Shown here: positions 9,802 through 20,717 of the stretch, piece after piece
How the letters are laid out: each line of letters opens with the position of its first letter
How positions within the stretch are numbered: the first letter of the stretch is position 1
Assembly: GCA_014529385.2 (NCBI GenBank)
Contig: CM043965.1
Location: 17,061,912 to 17,125,911 of the forward strand
Length of the DNA stretch: 64,000 bases
Direction of reading: 5' to 3'
Source: Adiantum capillus-veneris
Taxonomy: Eukaryota; Streptophyta; Polypodiopsida; Polypodiales; Pteridaceae
Program-made: the position numbers and the translations under genes
The notes under the pieces: model-generated
Told to the model about the DNA's origin: nothing
The model's database searches: none
Seen by the model: the letters and a program-made list of their open reading frames with translations, nothing else

Positions 9802-10427
9802 AGAATCAATTGCATTTGGAAAAGTGTACAAGAAAAAAAAAACAATGGACCTTGAAACTCCAAGTTACACCTTACCTTGATAGTTTAAAGTACAAAAGAG
9901 CAATAATTTTTTAAAAATACATATAAAATCAAAATTTTAATTGAGTTTTATATACTATGATCATAGAGATTCTTTGTGTCACATTTGCACTTGTAAAAGA
10001 GGATTGTAGAAAATTATATACCTGTTCAAGTCCTCATGCTCCTCCTCATCCACAGGTACATATGTTTGATCACCTTGACTCTACATTAACCAAAACCAAA
10101 TTAAACAAATTAATAACTCAAAATAATTAATATAATATCATTTGTCTACACCTATCGCTTGCAAAGATCCAATGGCTGAGTCAAATTGCTCGTGAGAGAT
10201 GTGATGGTTCTTCAACAACCATCACCAAGTATCAAATTCTATTTGCCACTCTCAATACTTGACCATCTTTCTAGTTCAGCAACTCAGAGTGATGTTTTTT
10301 TAGGCTAGCAATAACGAAAAATTTATAAACTAACACATTTTTTGAACCGGTTTAGGCTCCAATTTAAACAAAACTTACATATTTGTCCTTCCAAGTGCTT
10401 GGTTTTAGGCCAGTGATTCGTAGCCGG
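9802..10427 (-). other. Spacer with possible exon remnants on the minus strand
   Basis: No firm gene. On the minus strand three short stretches look like coding exons: near 10427-10385 (RITGLKPSTWKDKY), near 10255-10151 (FDTW, a stop, then WLLKNHHISHEQFDSAI), and 10081-10022 (QTYVPVDEEEHEDLNR, followed by a GT). I do not recognise the protein. The first stretch is cut by the LTR element inserted at 10428. These could be remnants of a transposon gene or a host gene; confidence is low. Confidence 0.3.
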
Positions 10428-10901
10428 CATTGTAGAATTAATATTTTATTATCTAGTGCAGGTGAAGGTAGAAAAGGCTAAGGATTATGCAAAAGGATAT
10501 CATCTTTATGGATATTTCATTATTTAAATGCTCTTTATGAGCTAAGGCCATTTAAGTCCGGCCAGCGAATGTGTATTCATTTTTTAGCATTGAAGAATCT
10601 ATAAATACGTGCAAGAGAGAAATGCTCACTCTTGCACGGGGGGAGATTGCACCCAGCGCCTGTGTCTATTCTTCTCCCACTCCTCTCTCTCTCTTGCCAC
10701 GCCCGTGTGGCACTCCGCTCTAGGAGGCACATTTGCACGTGCTCTTCTTCTCTAGCTCTCTCGCTCGATGTCTCTCTATATTGTGTATGGTGTCGAATAT
10801 GTGCAAGGATGGTTGTCGGGTATTCAACTTTGTCAATTTATGGGCTTGCAAAATGTTGTTTTCTCTATTTTGCAGGGCCACCGCATTCTCCGTTTGTAGC
10901 A
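10428..10901 (+). repeat. 5' LTR of the 10.4-15.8 kb element
   Basis: It aligns along its length with 15350-15828 and ends CTCCGTTTGTAGCA like its partner. Its first two bases are CA where the 3' copy has the canonical TG, a pair of transitions. The start is fixed by the GCCGG duplication. A CTATAAATACGTG segment near 10600 resembles a TATA box. Confidence 0.88.
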
Positions 10902-10902
10902 G

Positions 10903-10914
10903 TGGTATCAGAGC
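10903..10914 (+). promoter_or_regulatory. Primer binding site for initiator tRNA-Met
   Basis: TGGTATCAGAGC starts two bases after the 5' LTR and matches the usual plant site at all 12 positions. Confidence 0.93.
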
Positions 10915-12095
10915 ACATGTTAGCGCTCCTGGCAAGATATGGATCGTAGAAACGAGGACCGTGATAATTTTAGAGCTAAGTACTTTTTAATTAATTACTC
11001 ATCTTTGTTAACAATGATCTTCGAGAATCCATTAAGTAATTCTTGAATGTATTTCTCTTGGGATGCTTGAGCATGCTATGGAAAGGTTGGCATTTGAATA
11101 GTACTTTAGTAGATTAAAAGAAAAAAATCATAAGTTGTAATATGTTTGCATATGATTATCCAAATCTAAGGGATGCCAATAAAACAAGAAGGAAAGCGAT
11201 TGTATTAGATTGTATATGCTAGATTTAGAGATATCATTGATAAGGTGCTATCATTATTATATATAAAAAAGAGTACACTCCAACTAGTGGCTTGATCACC
11301 ATTGTGTGAAGAAGAATCAAAATAAAAAACCAGAGGCCCGATGGACCAATATCAACAAAATCCTTAAGATCATGGGTCTACAGAGGAGTTGGAGCATGAG
11401 GCTAAGTTGACATTGGAGACAAGTGGAAAATATCCCTTAAGGTCTTTTCAAATTAATCATAAGTGATATGGCTATCATCAACTTCTGTATCTGCCAATCG
11501 AAAGTAGAGGAATCATGGAGCATGGTTGAGATGGGAACCCCTGTAGCAGCAGGTGTTTTCATCCAACACTCGGGCATCATCAACCTTGACATCACCACGA
11601 CAGAGCCGCCTCGACCTCATCCTTGGCCACATCAAGGACTGGAAGTCGTTAGTTAACTCATAGCATAGACCATTTGCTATCTCTGGGCAAATGACAATGC
11701 ACACACACACATAATTTTTTGCCTCTCATTCTCTCAAACTCTTGCTCGCCTCCTTGCATGGACCCTCTTCCTCTCCCTCTTGCCTTGCGGCACTATCTTT
11801 TCCACCTCAACATGTTGGCACAACGAACAACCCAATTCCAGTAGCGCCAGTAGCAGTAGCATTGACAACCACCAAAACTAAATGCATGGCCGCTGCTGTC
11901 TCACTCTCTCTTTGTCTCTCTCTACCCATCGTTGCTGCAGTACAGGTGCACATCCACTCCCACTTACGCACGACCGTGTCCACTCTCCCTATGTCATGCG
12001 TAGCTACTCGCATGCAACCACCCACTACCTCTTTCTTTCGGGCTCACCAACTCGCACTGGTCCGACACTCACGACGGCCGCAAGCTCGTGCAATT

Positions 12096-12130
<35 letters not shown>

Positions 12131-12666
12131 CGCCAGAAACTTTCTATCTCTCTCTTTCTCTCTCTCTCTCCCTCTGCAGTTGGATCAACTTCTACCAACT
12201 CTCTCTCTCTCTCTCAACAACCTGTGGCACCCTGCATATTTTTGAGGATGTTGTCCCATTTTCACTCTCTCTAATCTTTCTTGAGTCGACCTACGTCATC
12301 TAACTCTCCTTCTCGTCCACAGATGGGAGCACAAAGAATGTATGTAGCACTCACCTGCGTGCATTCACATGATGCCACGGTACCACTGCTCACTGGATAT
12401 TGCATAAGCAAAAGCTATTGGGCCTACAACATCATCTTTTGGGCCCACCGCTCAGCCTGTAGCTCCAGTATTTGGCAATTTCCTTTCATGTTGCCAGTCC
12501 TTTGAGCTTTTGTCGATGCCCATGAAGCTGCATCGACGTCAGGTCGCGCAATGTTCTCAAACTTCACGTTGTTATTCTTCCAGCTCCAATTGTTTTTTAT
12601 CTTCATCATGTTCCAATGAGGAGCTTGAGGTCGCGGAGTAAGCACTCGGCTTCCCATGATGGCAGG

Positions 12667-13145
12667 TCAGCAGCTCTTGCTTATGCACGGTAGTGCCTTG
12701 TTTGCAGTGGAACTAAAGAACTTCTCTCGCGAGAAATATTTAGAATGCAGACCACCACCATAAGCAACATGTGTTTGACACTTACTTTCAAGCAACTGCA
12801 TTTCTTCATCAATTTTTGGCCTTTCTGCTGCATCATCCGAGATAGCCAAGGCCCATGCAGGGCTCCATCTGATGATAGAAAGTTGCAATGTATATCCTTA
12901 GTATCATGCCAACTAGTTTCATGTCGAGGGTGGCCCTCATCAAAATCTCTACCTTGATTCCTATCAAACTTCAAGGAACGTGAGTTTTTCATCTCTGATT
13001 CAAATCCATTGTATACAACAACACCATTACACTTCTTATGCACCACTTGGTAGAGCTTAGCGTTAGCACTCTGCTTATGGCGATGACCTTGAGTGATTGA
13101 ACCATCAAACCCTGAGTCTTTAACGAAACCTGCAAAGCGGCACAC
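12667..13145 (-). pseudogene. Unidentified coding-like remnant
   Basis: Read in minus, one frame is open for 154 codons to 12681. A second frame (stop at 12667) contains AISDDAAERPKIDEEMQLLE, which has the composition of a real protein helix. The sense of the composition changes from one frame to the other near 12830, as if an old gene had taken a frameshift. I recognise no family. It may be a host fragment carried by the non-coding LTR element, or chance. Confidence 0.25.
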
Positions 13146-13764
13146 ACAATGGCAGCACCATGCTCAACAACATCAGCAACTACATGATTATCTAACCTGC
13201 ACTGTTTGTTCTTAAGATCCTAGACCATCGGTTGTCTGCCATTATGTCCACATGTGGATCGAGAAGCTTTGTTGTTTGACACCAGCAAGGAGGATTAGGG
13301 TACAAAGGTATACATTGGGGTCATCGGCTTTTCTAAGACCCTACGTTTTGATTCAAGTTCCGGAGGCAAAAATCTTCAATGAGTTGAGCATTATCTCTAT
13401 CAAGCCTCATGCTCATGCTCTAGTTATTTGAGCGCCATGTCCGGCCTCATCTTCACCACCGGGTATGCTCCTTACCAAGGGCTACTTGCACCCTAGCCTA
13501 ATGCATGCAAGCGGACAAGTTCCAGGTCCGCTATACAATACCTTTTGAAGCGGTAATTGACAAGGGTTTCCAACCTATATTTACTTATTTATCTATTTTA
13601 ATCATGTCCTTTCATGACTCATCTAGAGGGACACTCAAATTTTTTATTTGGCTATGATAGGGAAATTGAAGTACAATACGAGAGCTACATGGCATGCATC
13701 CTTATCACGCCGTCTCCCTTATTTCCAACTCCCCCAAATCACGAGCCCCATGCAATGACATCCT

Positions 13765-13796
<32 letters not shown>

Positions 13797-14707
13797 ACCT
13801 TGTAAGTGGGCAAAGGCAACCAATGTTAACTCACATACTATCTCTAATCTCCCCTCATCATCTCCACCCAAATAAATCCCTCAACTTACATCACTACAGT
13901 CTCTTCGGAGCATCTTCATGTAAACCTGTTGCTGTCTGATATGTTCTGTGGGTTTCTCCACAAGTGTGAGATATTTAATTTTCCAAGTAAGGTGCCTTGG
14001 AGGAAGTGGATAATTCACCAAAGCTAGTATGGACAAGCTCCGACATGATGCAATAGAGAAGATAAGACGCACATCTAATGAAAAATGCAATCTTATTAGT
14101 CTTGACATTGTTGTGGTTTTGTTTTGGCTTTGAATACACTCAGCTAGCTGTAATATTCAAGTTTTTTTGAAGGCCCCAATGAAAGTAGTCACAGATGAAC
14201 ACAATTTTCTTGTCCTTGGCATGTTCTCATTGTTTGTGCTACTGAGTCTATGATATATCACTACATATGTCACGCTTGACCTTTAGCCAAAAAGTCCTTT
14301 CTTACTTTTATATGTTAGTTCGTATTTGCATAACAAGGAACAAGACTCATGGACTTAGGGGATACTATCTAACCTAATCTCTTACTAAGCGCTTCATTTG
14401 TTAAGTATGCTAACTCTTTTGTCTACAATTGCGACAACCTCTGGATGTGTCTACTAGTATGTACCTCTAGTACATCAAACATTTTTTTATCTGCATTGTC
14501 ATATCAGTTGAATACTCCAACCCTGCTACGGTCAGGGCTTACTACTTGCACTGCATAATTTTTTTTGTTTTATTGATATAATTATTCATAAGCTATATAG
14601 CTACTCATGTGAGCTAAGGTGCTAGTGAAAAGCAGTTTACATGCTCCAAATTGGTCTCACACATGTGATAAATGTTATATTATTATGCCTAGCCTAGTCC
14701 ATTGGTC

Positions 14708-14905
14708 ACGGAGACACAGATTTGCCGATTTAGTCAGCGTGTAGATACTCATTCTGGTGCAGATCCGCCAATTTAGGTAGCATATTAAAAAATTACAGAT
14801 TTTTTTAAAACAATGCAGATCCGCCAATTTGGGTTACATTACTGCAAATTTGCCGATTTAGGAAGCACGTCTTATTGGTGTAGATTCACTGATTAGGCAA
14901 CATCA
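14708..14905. repeat. Five spaced copies of a CAGATCCGCCAATTTAGG-like motif
   Basis: Variants begin near 14716, 14760, 14816, 14844 and 14879 (for example CAGATTTGCCGATTTAG, CAGATCCGCCAATTTAGG, CAAATTTGCCGATTTAGG), each followed by an AGC or ACA trinucleotide. Spacing is irregular, about 30-55 bases. Confidence 0.75.
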
Positions 14906-15337
14906 ATCAAAAAATCATGTTGTAGTGGTTGGCCACCATTGTAACTGGTATGATTTTGTTATCCGGGTACACAAATTGAAGGATATTTGGATTTGGATTT
15001 GGAATGAGTACATGTTGACAAATGTTTGGATTTGAAATTGAAATGGATGTATGTTGATTTTCTATCACGATAGTATTGAACTTGAGAATAATGAGAATGG
15101 ATTATTGAATCATGAGTGTGACCAATGATATCTTGATTCATCAGGGTATGACATATATTGCTTATTCTAGTGGTATGGGACACAAGAATAGGTAGTATGT
15201 AGATGACGGCAGGCATAACCAATGTGTCTAATTTTATGGATTTTTTCTTTTACTATTTGATACATATTTCTAATCATTGTTTTTGACAAGTATTGTTTGC
15301 AGATTTTTATCTTCGCAACTGAGGAGAGTTGCTTCCC

Positions 15338-15349
15338 AATGGAGAGGTA
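15338..15349 (+). promoter_or_regulatory. Polypurine tract of the 10.4-15.8 kb element
   Basis: AATGGAGAGGTA directly precedes the TG start of the 3' LTR, where plus-strand DNA synthesis would be primed. It is short and has two T residues. Confidence 0.65.
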
Positions 15350-15828
15350 TGTTACAGAAATAATATTTTATTATCTAGTGCAGGTGACATGTAGAAAAGG
15401 CTAAGGGTTATGCAAAACGATATTATCTTTATGGGCATTTCATTGTTTAAATGCTCTTTATGATCTAAGGCCATTTAAGTCCGGTCGGACAATGTGTATT
15501 CATTTTTAATTTTAGCATTGAAGAATCTACAAATAAATACGTGCAAGAAAGAAATGCTCATTCTTGCACGGGGGGAGATTGCACCCGGCGCCTCTGTCTA
15601 TTCTTCTCCCTCTCCTCTCTCTCTCTTGCCGTGCAGGTGTGGCACTCCGCTCTAGGAGGCGCATATGCACGTGCTCTTCTTCTCTCTCTCGCTCGATGTC
15701 TCTCTATGTTGTGTATGGCGTGGAATATGTGCAAGGATGGTTTTCAGGTATTCAAATTTGTTGATTTATGGAGTTGCTATTTTTTTTTTCTCTATTTTGC
15801 AAGGCCACTACATTCTCCGTTTGTAGCA
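15350..15828 (+). repeat. 3' LTR of the 10.4-15.8 kb element
   Basis: It starts TGTTACAG, ends TTTGTAGCA and is followed by the GCCGG duplication. Differences from the 5' copy are scattered substitutions and small indels. Confidence 0.9.
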
Positions 15829-15833
15829 GCCGG

Positions 15834-16473
15834 TTTGGTCGGGCGCCCGCCCATTGTTATTCTTTGGTTATAATGTAAGAATAAGAAGGGAGAAGGTTCA
15901 CTTATCCAAGCTCCACCAAGCATGTGTGTTCTTTCTTCTTCTCCCCCTTTCTCTCCTTCCTTCTCTTGCATCCGGCACACCCTTTGCCATAAGTGGTATC
16001 AGAGCCCAAGAGCCCCGACTACCCGCGCATGCAGGCCTCCTATAGCAAGCATGGAACCTTGAGCACTTAACCATCTTTGCAAGAAACGGGGGAGATAGCT
16101 TAAGGGAGCTTGAGGTTTTTGAATAAACCTAGGCCACGTGTGCGGGCACTCAAGCTTGAGCCAAGAAAGCAAGCAAAGGCAGGAAGTAGGTAGTAGAAAA
16201 CTCAAGGTGAAAATCGAGTCTAGAGCAAGCCAATTGTGCATATTGAAAAATGGAAAATCAAGTAGGGCTGAGCTAAGCAAAAAGTAGGGATTACAGTGAA
16301 GCGAGGAAAAAATCAAACAACACCAAGAGGAAGAAATTGCAAAGGAAAGTGTGTGTGTTGAACGCACACACACACACACACAAAGTCATCAACTCTGACA
16401 ACGACTACAAAGCCTGGCAATTTGGCACAAAAGCATCAAAAGAAAAATTATTAAACAAATTGTGTGTAAGGGG
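15834..16473 (+). mobile_element. Remnant of a second tRNA-iMet-primed LTR element
   Basis: TGGTATCAGAGCC at 15994-16006 is a primer binding site for initiator tRNA-Met. The pyrimidine-rich stretch before it (15905-15985) looks like the end of an LTR, and the 450 bases after it look like the start of an internal region with no readable gag. CACTA-2 interrupts it at 16474 and the element at 10428-15828 bounds it on the left. Neither end of the original element can be placed. Confidence 0.6.
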
Positions 16474-17236
16474 CACTACAAGAGGTTCTTCACACTTGTG
16501 ACGGCTGTAGCGACAAAAATACACGGGGATATTTTTTCCCCCAGCGTTGCTATACATGTTGCAAAGAGGACGTCACTATTGCGTTTCTATATGTGTCACT
16601 ATATACGTCTCTATATAGAAACACATATAGCGACGGAAATAGTGACTCTGTAGTACCTAATTTAGCGATGCATATAAAGACTTGTAGGACCCAAAAAAGT
16701 GACACATACAGTGACGTCCAAGAATTCAAAAAATTGGTGGCATGGCATACATTGCCTGCCACCCAATCAACCATATTGAACATCAAGTTTCCAAAATAAA
16801 GATGCAAAACTGACAAAAGTATATCGGCAAAAGTGAATCGACAAAAGTAATACACTAACAAATTTATACACATCATAGGCAAGATCACTTGATTGTTAAT
16901 CTTTGACCAAAATATACTAGTTACAACACAATTGTCATTATTGGAAAAATACATCATTGACCAATAGTTACAAAATTGACCAATAGTGCTATCTGGCTAC
17001 GGCTAGATTGACGTCATATAATCTGACATATCATCACGTTCCAATGGCGTCTGTTTTGGATTTTGCACCAAAATAAAAATTAAACTTATAATACAAAACA
17101 ATCTAGATTTAGCTTATTATTAAAATACAACAAATGTAAGAGAGTAAAGTTAAATGCTAACCAAGCTGGAGTAAGAACTCACATTATCCATAAGGGTGTT
17201 TTAAGCCCTTTCTGCCCGTATACTCATGCTCGTACA
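16474..17236 (-). mobile_element. CACTA-2, 3' terminal part (minus strand)
   Basis: It begins CACTACAAGAGG at 16474, followed by subterminal AGCGACG motifs and the decayed 16735-16764 hairpin. These match the 3' end of CACTA-1 in reverse. Next come the 3' flank and the last exons of the same transposase, read on the minus strand. The element breaks off at 17236 in the middle of exon 5 and resumes at 56063. The expected 3-bp duplication cannot be tested because the other terminus is not in the window. Confidence 0.9.
17003..17236 (-). pseudogene. CACTA-2 transposase, exon 6 and 3' half of exon 5
   Basis: In minus reading, 17236 down to about 17163 gives YEHEYTGRKGLK, matching exon 5 of CACTA-1 (YEREYAGRKGLN). 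An intron follows, and exon 6 lies at about 17062-17003 (NPKQTPLERDDMSD, against NPTDTPLGRDETSD in CACTA-1). The exon 6 splice acceptor AG has become AA, and a stop follows soon after GLK in exon 5. The copy is therefore inactive. The other half of exon 5 is 39 kb away at 56068-56097; together with the flanking duplication this shows that the two parts were once continuous. Confidence 0.85.
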
Positions 17237-17402
17237 TGTTGAATCGGAGGGAGAGAGCACCGGTATATGAGAGGACATAGATACGACACCATCATATGCA
17301 ATCCCCAAAGTGTGTGGAGAGCACACATTGACTACACATATATAGTGGGGACTCTTAGCTATATATAGCATAAGTGTAGGATCTCTATATATAGCTCCAA
17401 CA
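17237..17402 (-). repeat. Left LTR of the short-LTR element
   Basis: 166 bp, TGTTGAATC to GCTCCAACA, matching 44646-44748 plus 55998-56062. The GTACA flank on the left matches GTACG on the far right. Confidence 0.88.
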
Positions 17403-17411
17403 CCCCCACTC
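17403..17411 (-). promoter_or_regulatory. Polypurine tract of the short-LTR element
   Basis: Plus strand CCCCCACTC reads GAGTGGGGG in minus, directly before the LTR start TGTTGGAGC. Confidence 0.75.
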
Positions 17412-17573
17412 AAATAGGAATTCCTAACTGTGGATAAAAAAACCCTTGGGGGTACAAGAAAAGAACCCACAGCACTATATACATGCACTATTTATTAATA
17501 AATTTTCAAGTTTAGAGAATATATTTCCGAGGAGCTACATCACTCCATAATATACAACAATGGCCATGAAGGC

Positions 17574-17711
17574 TCATAAAAATTTTAATGGACACAAATT
17601 TAAAGTTTTAGCTGCAGGAGCTACACCACTCTTGTGCCACTGGAAATGTTTTGGTAGAGCAACTTTAACATCTTTGATCCCTTGTATATGCTGCTTAATG
17701 TGATTTTCATC
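17574..17711 (-). pseudogene. Unidentified terminal exon inside the short-LTR element
   Basis: In minus reading, an acceptor TGATTACAG is followed by 45 codons and a stop, starting DENHIKQHIQGIKDVKVALP and ending LNLCPLKFL. The clean acceptor and open frame suggest a real exon, but I do not recognise the protein. It reads in the same direction as the carrier element. It could be captured host sequence or a leftover of the element itself. Confidence 0.4.
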
Positions 17712-18567
17712 CTGTAATCATATACCAACTCAAGAAACATATCAAAATGCGAAGCTTATAAATAATTACATCACATTGTCCTTAGACACGGTTCACGCCA
17801 TCGCTCTCGAGGCGACATAGAAACAAACATAATGCTGATGCAACCACATGTGCAGGCAACATAGAGACAAATGTAATATCAATGTAATCACATGTGCACA
17901 CATATATACAAAGCTGAGATGTAATGAACACATTGGGCCCACCAAGATCTCAACAGGTGGCAGTTATCATCATCATGGCATTACGTTCCATGGCATCATA
18001 GTATTCACCATGGCATAAGAGATGCTCAAAAAAACTATGAAATAGCAATCATCATGGTTTTACGTACTATGTCATCAGAGACGTTTTCTTCAAATCAAAT
18101 GAGAACTGTAAAATATATAGTAATCATCATCATGGCTTTACGTACCATGGCATCACAGTACGTAAATCCATCACAGTATTCACCATGGCATAAGAGACGC
18201 TCAGAAAAACTTTGAAATAGCAATTATCGTTGCTTTACATACCATGGCCTTAGAAATGTTTTCTTCAAATCAAATGAAAACTGCTAAATAGTATTCACCA
18301 TCATGGCTTTACGTACCAAGGCATTAGAGATGCTAGTTTTATGCAAATTTGTAAAACCTTAAGACAATGACTAGTCAATAATAGATAATGGCTTGGTAAA
18401 TCTTGTCATCTCTACATCGATGATTTACATGAAAACCATCACATACGCATACGTTAGTATGCGTATGTGATCGTTAGTATACAATCACATAAAACGATCA
18501 AAATTACATGAAGTATTTTATGACAAATTGCAACTAGGTGAATCTTCAAATTACAAGAACTGATGCA
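17712..18567. repeat. Interior of the short-LTR element with ~160-bp tandem units
   Basis: No gene seen. From about 17966 to 18295 two diverged copies of a unit of about 155-175 bases follow each other, both with ATCATCATGG, TTTACGTACCATGG, ATTCACCATGGCATAAGAGA and TTTTCTTCAAATCAAATGA. A partial third copy runs to about 18335. The stretch ends at the gypsy-2 insertion point. Confidence 0.7.
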
Positions 18568-19550
18568 TGTTGACGGGAGTACGAAATGACCGTCAAAAGA
18601 TGCCGATAAAGAGAAGAGGATAAGCAGGAGTCCCCTTCAAACCCATGTGTATGTGTGTACAGCATTTTTGCACCTAGAGCCGGCATTGTAATTTAAGTGA
18701 CAGGACTCGTTCCAATCCCGTAAAGCCTTGTAAATCCCTGTAAATGATTAGATGAGCCATAGCCGGACTCCAGTGATCAATAATCTCAAACCCCCGCTCT
18801 AATTATCAATTGTGAGCCAATTTGGAAGTAGGCATATAAGCCAAAAGCTCTATTTTTCACAGACAACTCACTTGTAATTTCTGGGAGCTTGGTGAAGAGA
18901 GATCACCTATGCCTGCGCGCTCACGGTTTCGCCCACGGGTATGCTAATGCAAAGACCTTTCATACGTTGCTTCTATATGCTCTTAGCTTCATGTTGATTA
19001 TCATGATGTTGGTTTTGAGTGTGTGTACGCGACGCAATGAGCGGTTGAAGCTCTAGGTCGCCCTCTTGTGTGTTTTGCTCATTGTATGTTGTGTGTGATG
19101 TGTATTGTGATTCCGATCATAGACATAGGTTCTAGGTGGTAAAGCTAAGCCTTCCAAGCCCCCAATCGTTTGATTTGAGTGAGGTTAGGTGTGGCGGCAA
19201 TTGCCGTTGTCCATATAGACCATTTTTTGAAATTTTGGATTTGAGCCTGGAAACACATTCACCATAGTCTTAAGGCCTAGGTTCCTAAGTTTCATGATAA
19301 TTGGACTTCGTTTCATGTCCATTTGACCATTAGAGAGCCCGATACGCTCGTATGAGACTTTTGTAGTTTCTGCATCTGTTTCGCCTATAGGACATTCGTG
19401 ACTCTTCCTCCTCCTTGCTTTGTCGTCTAGAACATAGCATGAGATGTTTCCATGCACTAGTCAGGTCAGCTACGCCCTTGGATTGACATATTGTATGTTG
19501 GTTTGAGTTCTCACTTCGCTACATCGTCCGATCGCGGCGATCCGCCAACA
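18568..19550 (+). repeat. 5' LTR of gypsy-2
   Basis: 983 bp, near-identical to 37452-38432. A GGCATATAAGCC segment near 18830 is a plausible TATA box, about 60 bases before the likely transcript start region. Confidence 0.94.
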
Positions 19551-19570
19551 TTGGCACCGCTGCCGGGGAC
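19551..19570 (+). promoter_or_regulatory. Primer binding site of gypsy-2, tRNA-Asp-like
   Basis: TTGGCACCGCTGCCGGGGAC directly follows the LTR. It differs at two positions from the site TGGCGCCGTTGCCGGGGA that plant tRNA-Asp would prime. Confidence 0.88.
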
Positions 19571-19654
19571 ATAGGACTTACACTAGATGGAGGGAGTCAC
19601 GGTGAGGTTCTTCTCTATCCATTCCCGTGTGTTACAGTTATTTTTTCTTACATC

Positions 19655-19926
19655 TTAGGTTAGGAGAGACGGTGAGGCTTACCGAGCTCTCAGGTGGACC
19701 GAGGAGACCGGAGTTCTTCTTAGGTTACCTTATAGGCTAGTATACTCTAGGGCGGTTTTAGTGCTCGGTGCATTGAGTCCTCATTTGGAGTTAGGTTAGG
19801 AGAGACGGTGAGGCTTACCGAGCTCTCAGGTGGACCGAGGAGACCGGAGTTCTTCTTAGGTTACCTTATAGGCTAGTATACTCTAGGGCGGTTTTAGTGC
19901 TCGGTGCATTGAGTCCTCATTTGGAG
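19655..19926 (+). repeat. Perfect 136-bp tandem duplication
   Basis: 19655-19790 and 19791-19926 appear identical base for base, starting TTAGGTTAGGAGAGACGG and ending CCTCATTTGGAG. Confidence 0.95.
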
Positions 19927-20419
19927 TTAGGAGATCGCTTGCGTGTTGCGGTTGATTTTGGTTGAGAGCGTTTTTTACGTTTTTGTCGTTTACGTCATAT
20001 TTGCTTGTGCATATCACACCACCACCCCCTAGTAGCTTAGCATTAGGAGTAGCATTAGTTTAGGTATCATTTTGGTCCGTCACGAGAGTGCAAAGATCGC
20101 CTTGGATACCATAACGTGACTCTTTGATACCATAAAGTGACCAAAAACGCTAAGTGTGCGTATTTTGTGATTTTGAGTGCCGAATTGGAAATTTCTTGTT
20201 TGCACACTTGCATATGCACTAGTAAAGCTAATCTAGAAAATTTGGTTGCTTTTTGAGTTGATTTGTCCAAAGATTGATCAAATTTTGTGAAGCGGTCTTG
20301 AAATACAAAAACTTGAAGTTGTACATGCTAGGAGTTTCTAATGGACAGTGCAGGGCATCATTGGAAAGCCCAAGAGGTGTGGAACCCACAGCAAGCATCC
20401 AGAGTTGCAAAAGCCCCAG

Positions 20420-20717
20420 TTGGCACCAACCGCGGTTGCTGCCACTTGGCTCATTTCAGGGAACAGGTCATAGCCACAGGTGCCCAAGGTCCAAGGGACC
20501 CCAAAACCACTTTCCACAGGATCAAATACCCAAAATCTTGATCAAAGGAGCAATTTTTCCAAAGTTGCACTTTCTGGTTGAAATTTTGGCATTTGGCAAC
20601 CCAAACTTTGTCCAAATTGGGTATACATAGGGTCATTAGACTCCACAGAGAGCAGGCTATCCAATGGTATAAGCAAAATTGCCAGCATGTGATTTTGGTA
20701 GCAACCGTGGTTGCTTC
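20420..20717. repeat. Two GGCAGCAACC-type palindromes in the gypsy-2 leader
   Basis: At 20420-20445 AACCGCGGTT is flanked by GGCACC and GCTGCC. At 20700-20717 a shorter version reads AGCAACCGTGGTTGCT. The same motif recurs four times between 32263 and 33443. Confidence 0.85.

Larger units (their letters stand above)
10915..15337 (+). other. Non-coding interior of the 10.4-15.8 kb LTR element
   Basis: No retroelement protein domain can be read. It holds (CT)n near 12098-12126, (CA)n near 13768-13797, a motif array at 14708-14905, and a minus-strand stretch at 12667-13145 that looks coding-like. The rest is AT-rich and shows nothing I can name. Confidence 0.65.
10428..15828 (+). mobile_element. 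Complete non-autonomous LTR retrotransposon (tRNA-iMet primed)
   Basis: Two same-orientation repeats of about 475 bp (10428-10901 and 15350-15828) bound 4.45 kb of internal DNA. A 5-bp duplication GCCGG flanks the whole (10423-10427 and 15829-15833). Directly after the left repeat is TGGTATCAGAGC, complementary to the 3' end of initiator tRNA-Met; a purine tract precedes the right repeat. No gag, protease, RT, RNase H or integrase can be read inside on either strand. It therefore fits a large non-coding derivative that depended on another element's enzymes. Primer type suggests a Ty1/copia relative, but this is not decisive. Confidence 0.88.

Noticed and set aside
10903-16006. TGGTATCAGAGC at 10903 and 15994 as parts of tRNA genes
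   Set aside because: They are 12-13 base primer binding sites next to LTR ends; no cloverleaf surrounds them.
17237-17402. Solo LTR interpretation of 17237-17402
   Set aside because: GTACA is not repeated at 17403; the matching GTACG is at 56063, so it is one end of a long element.
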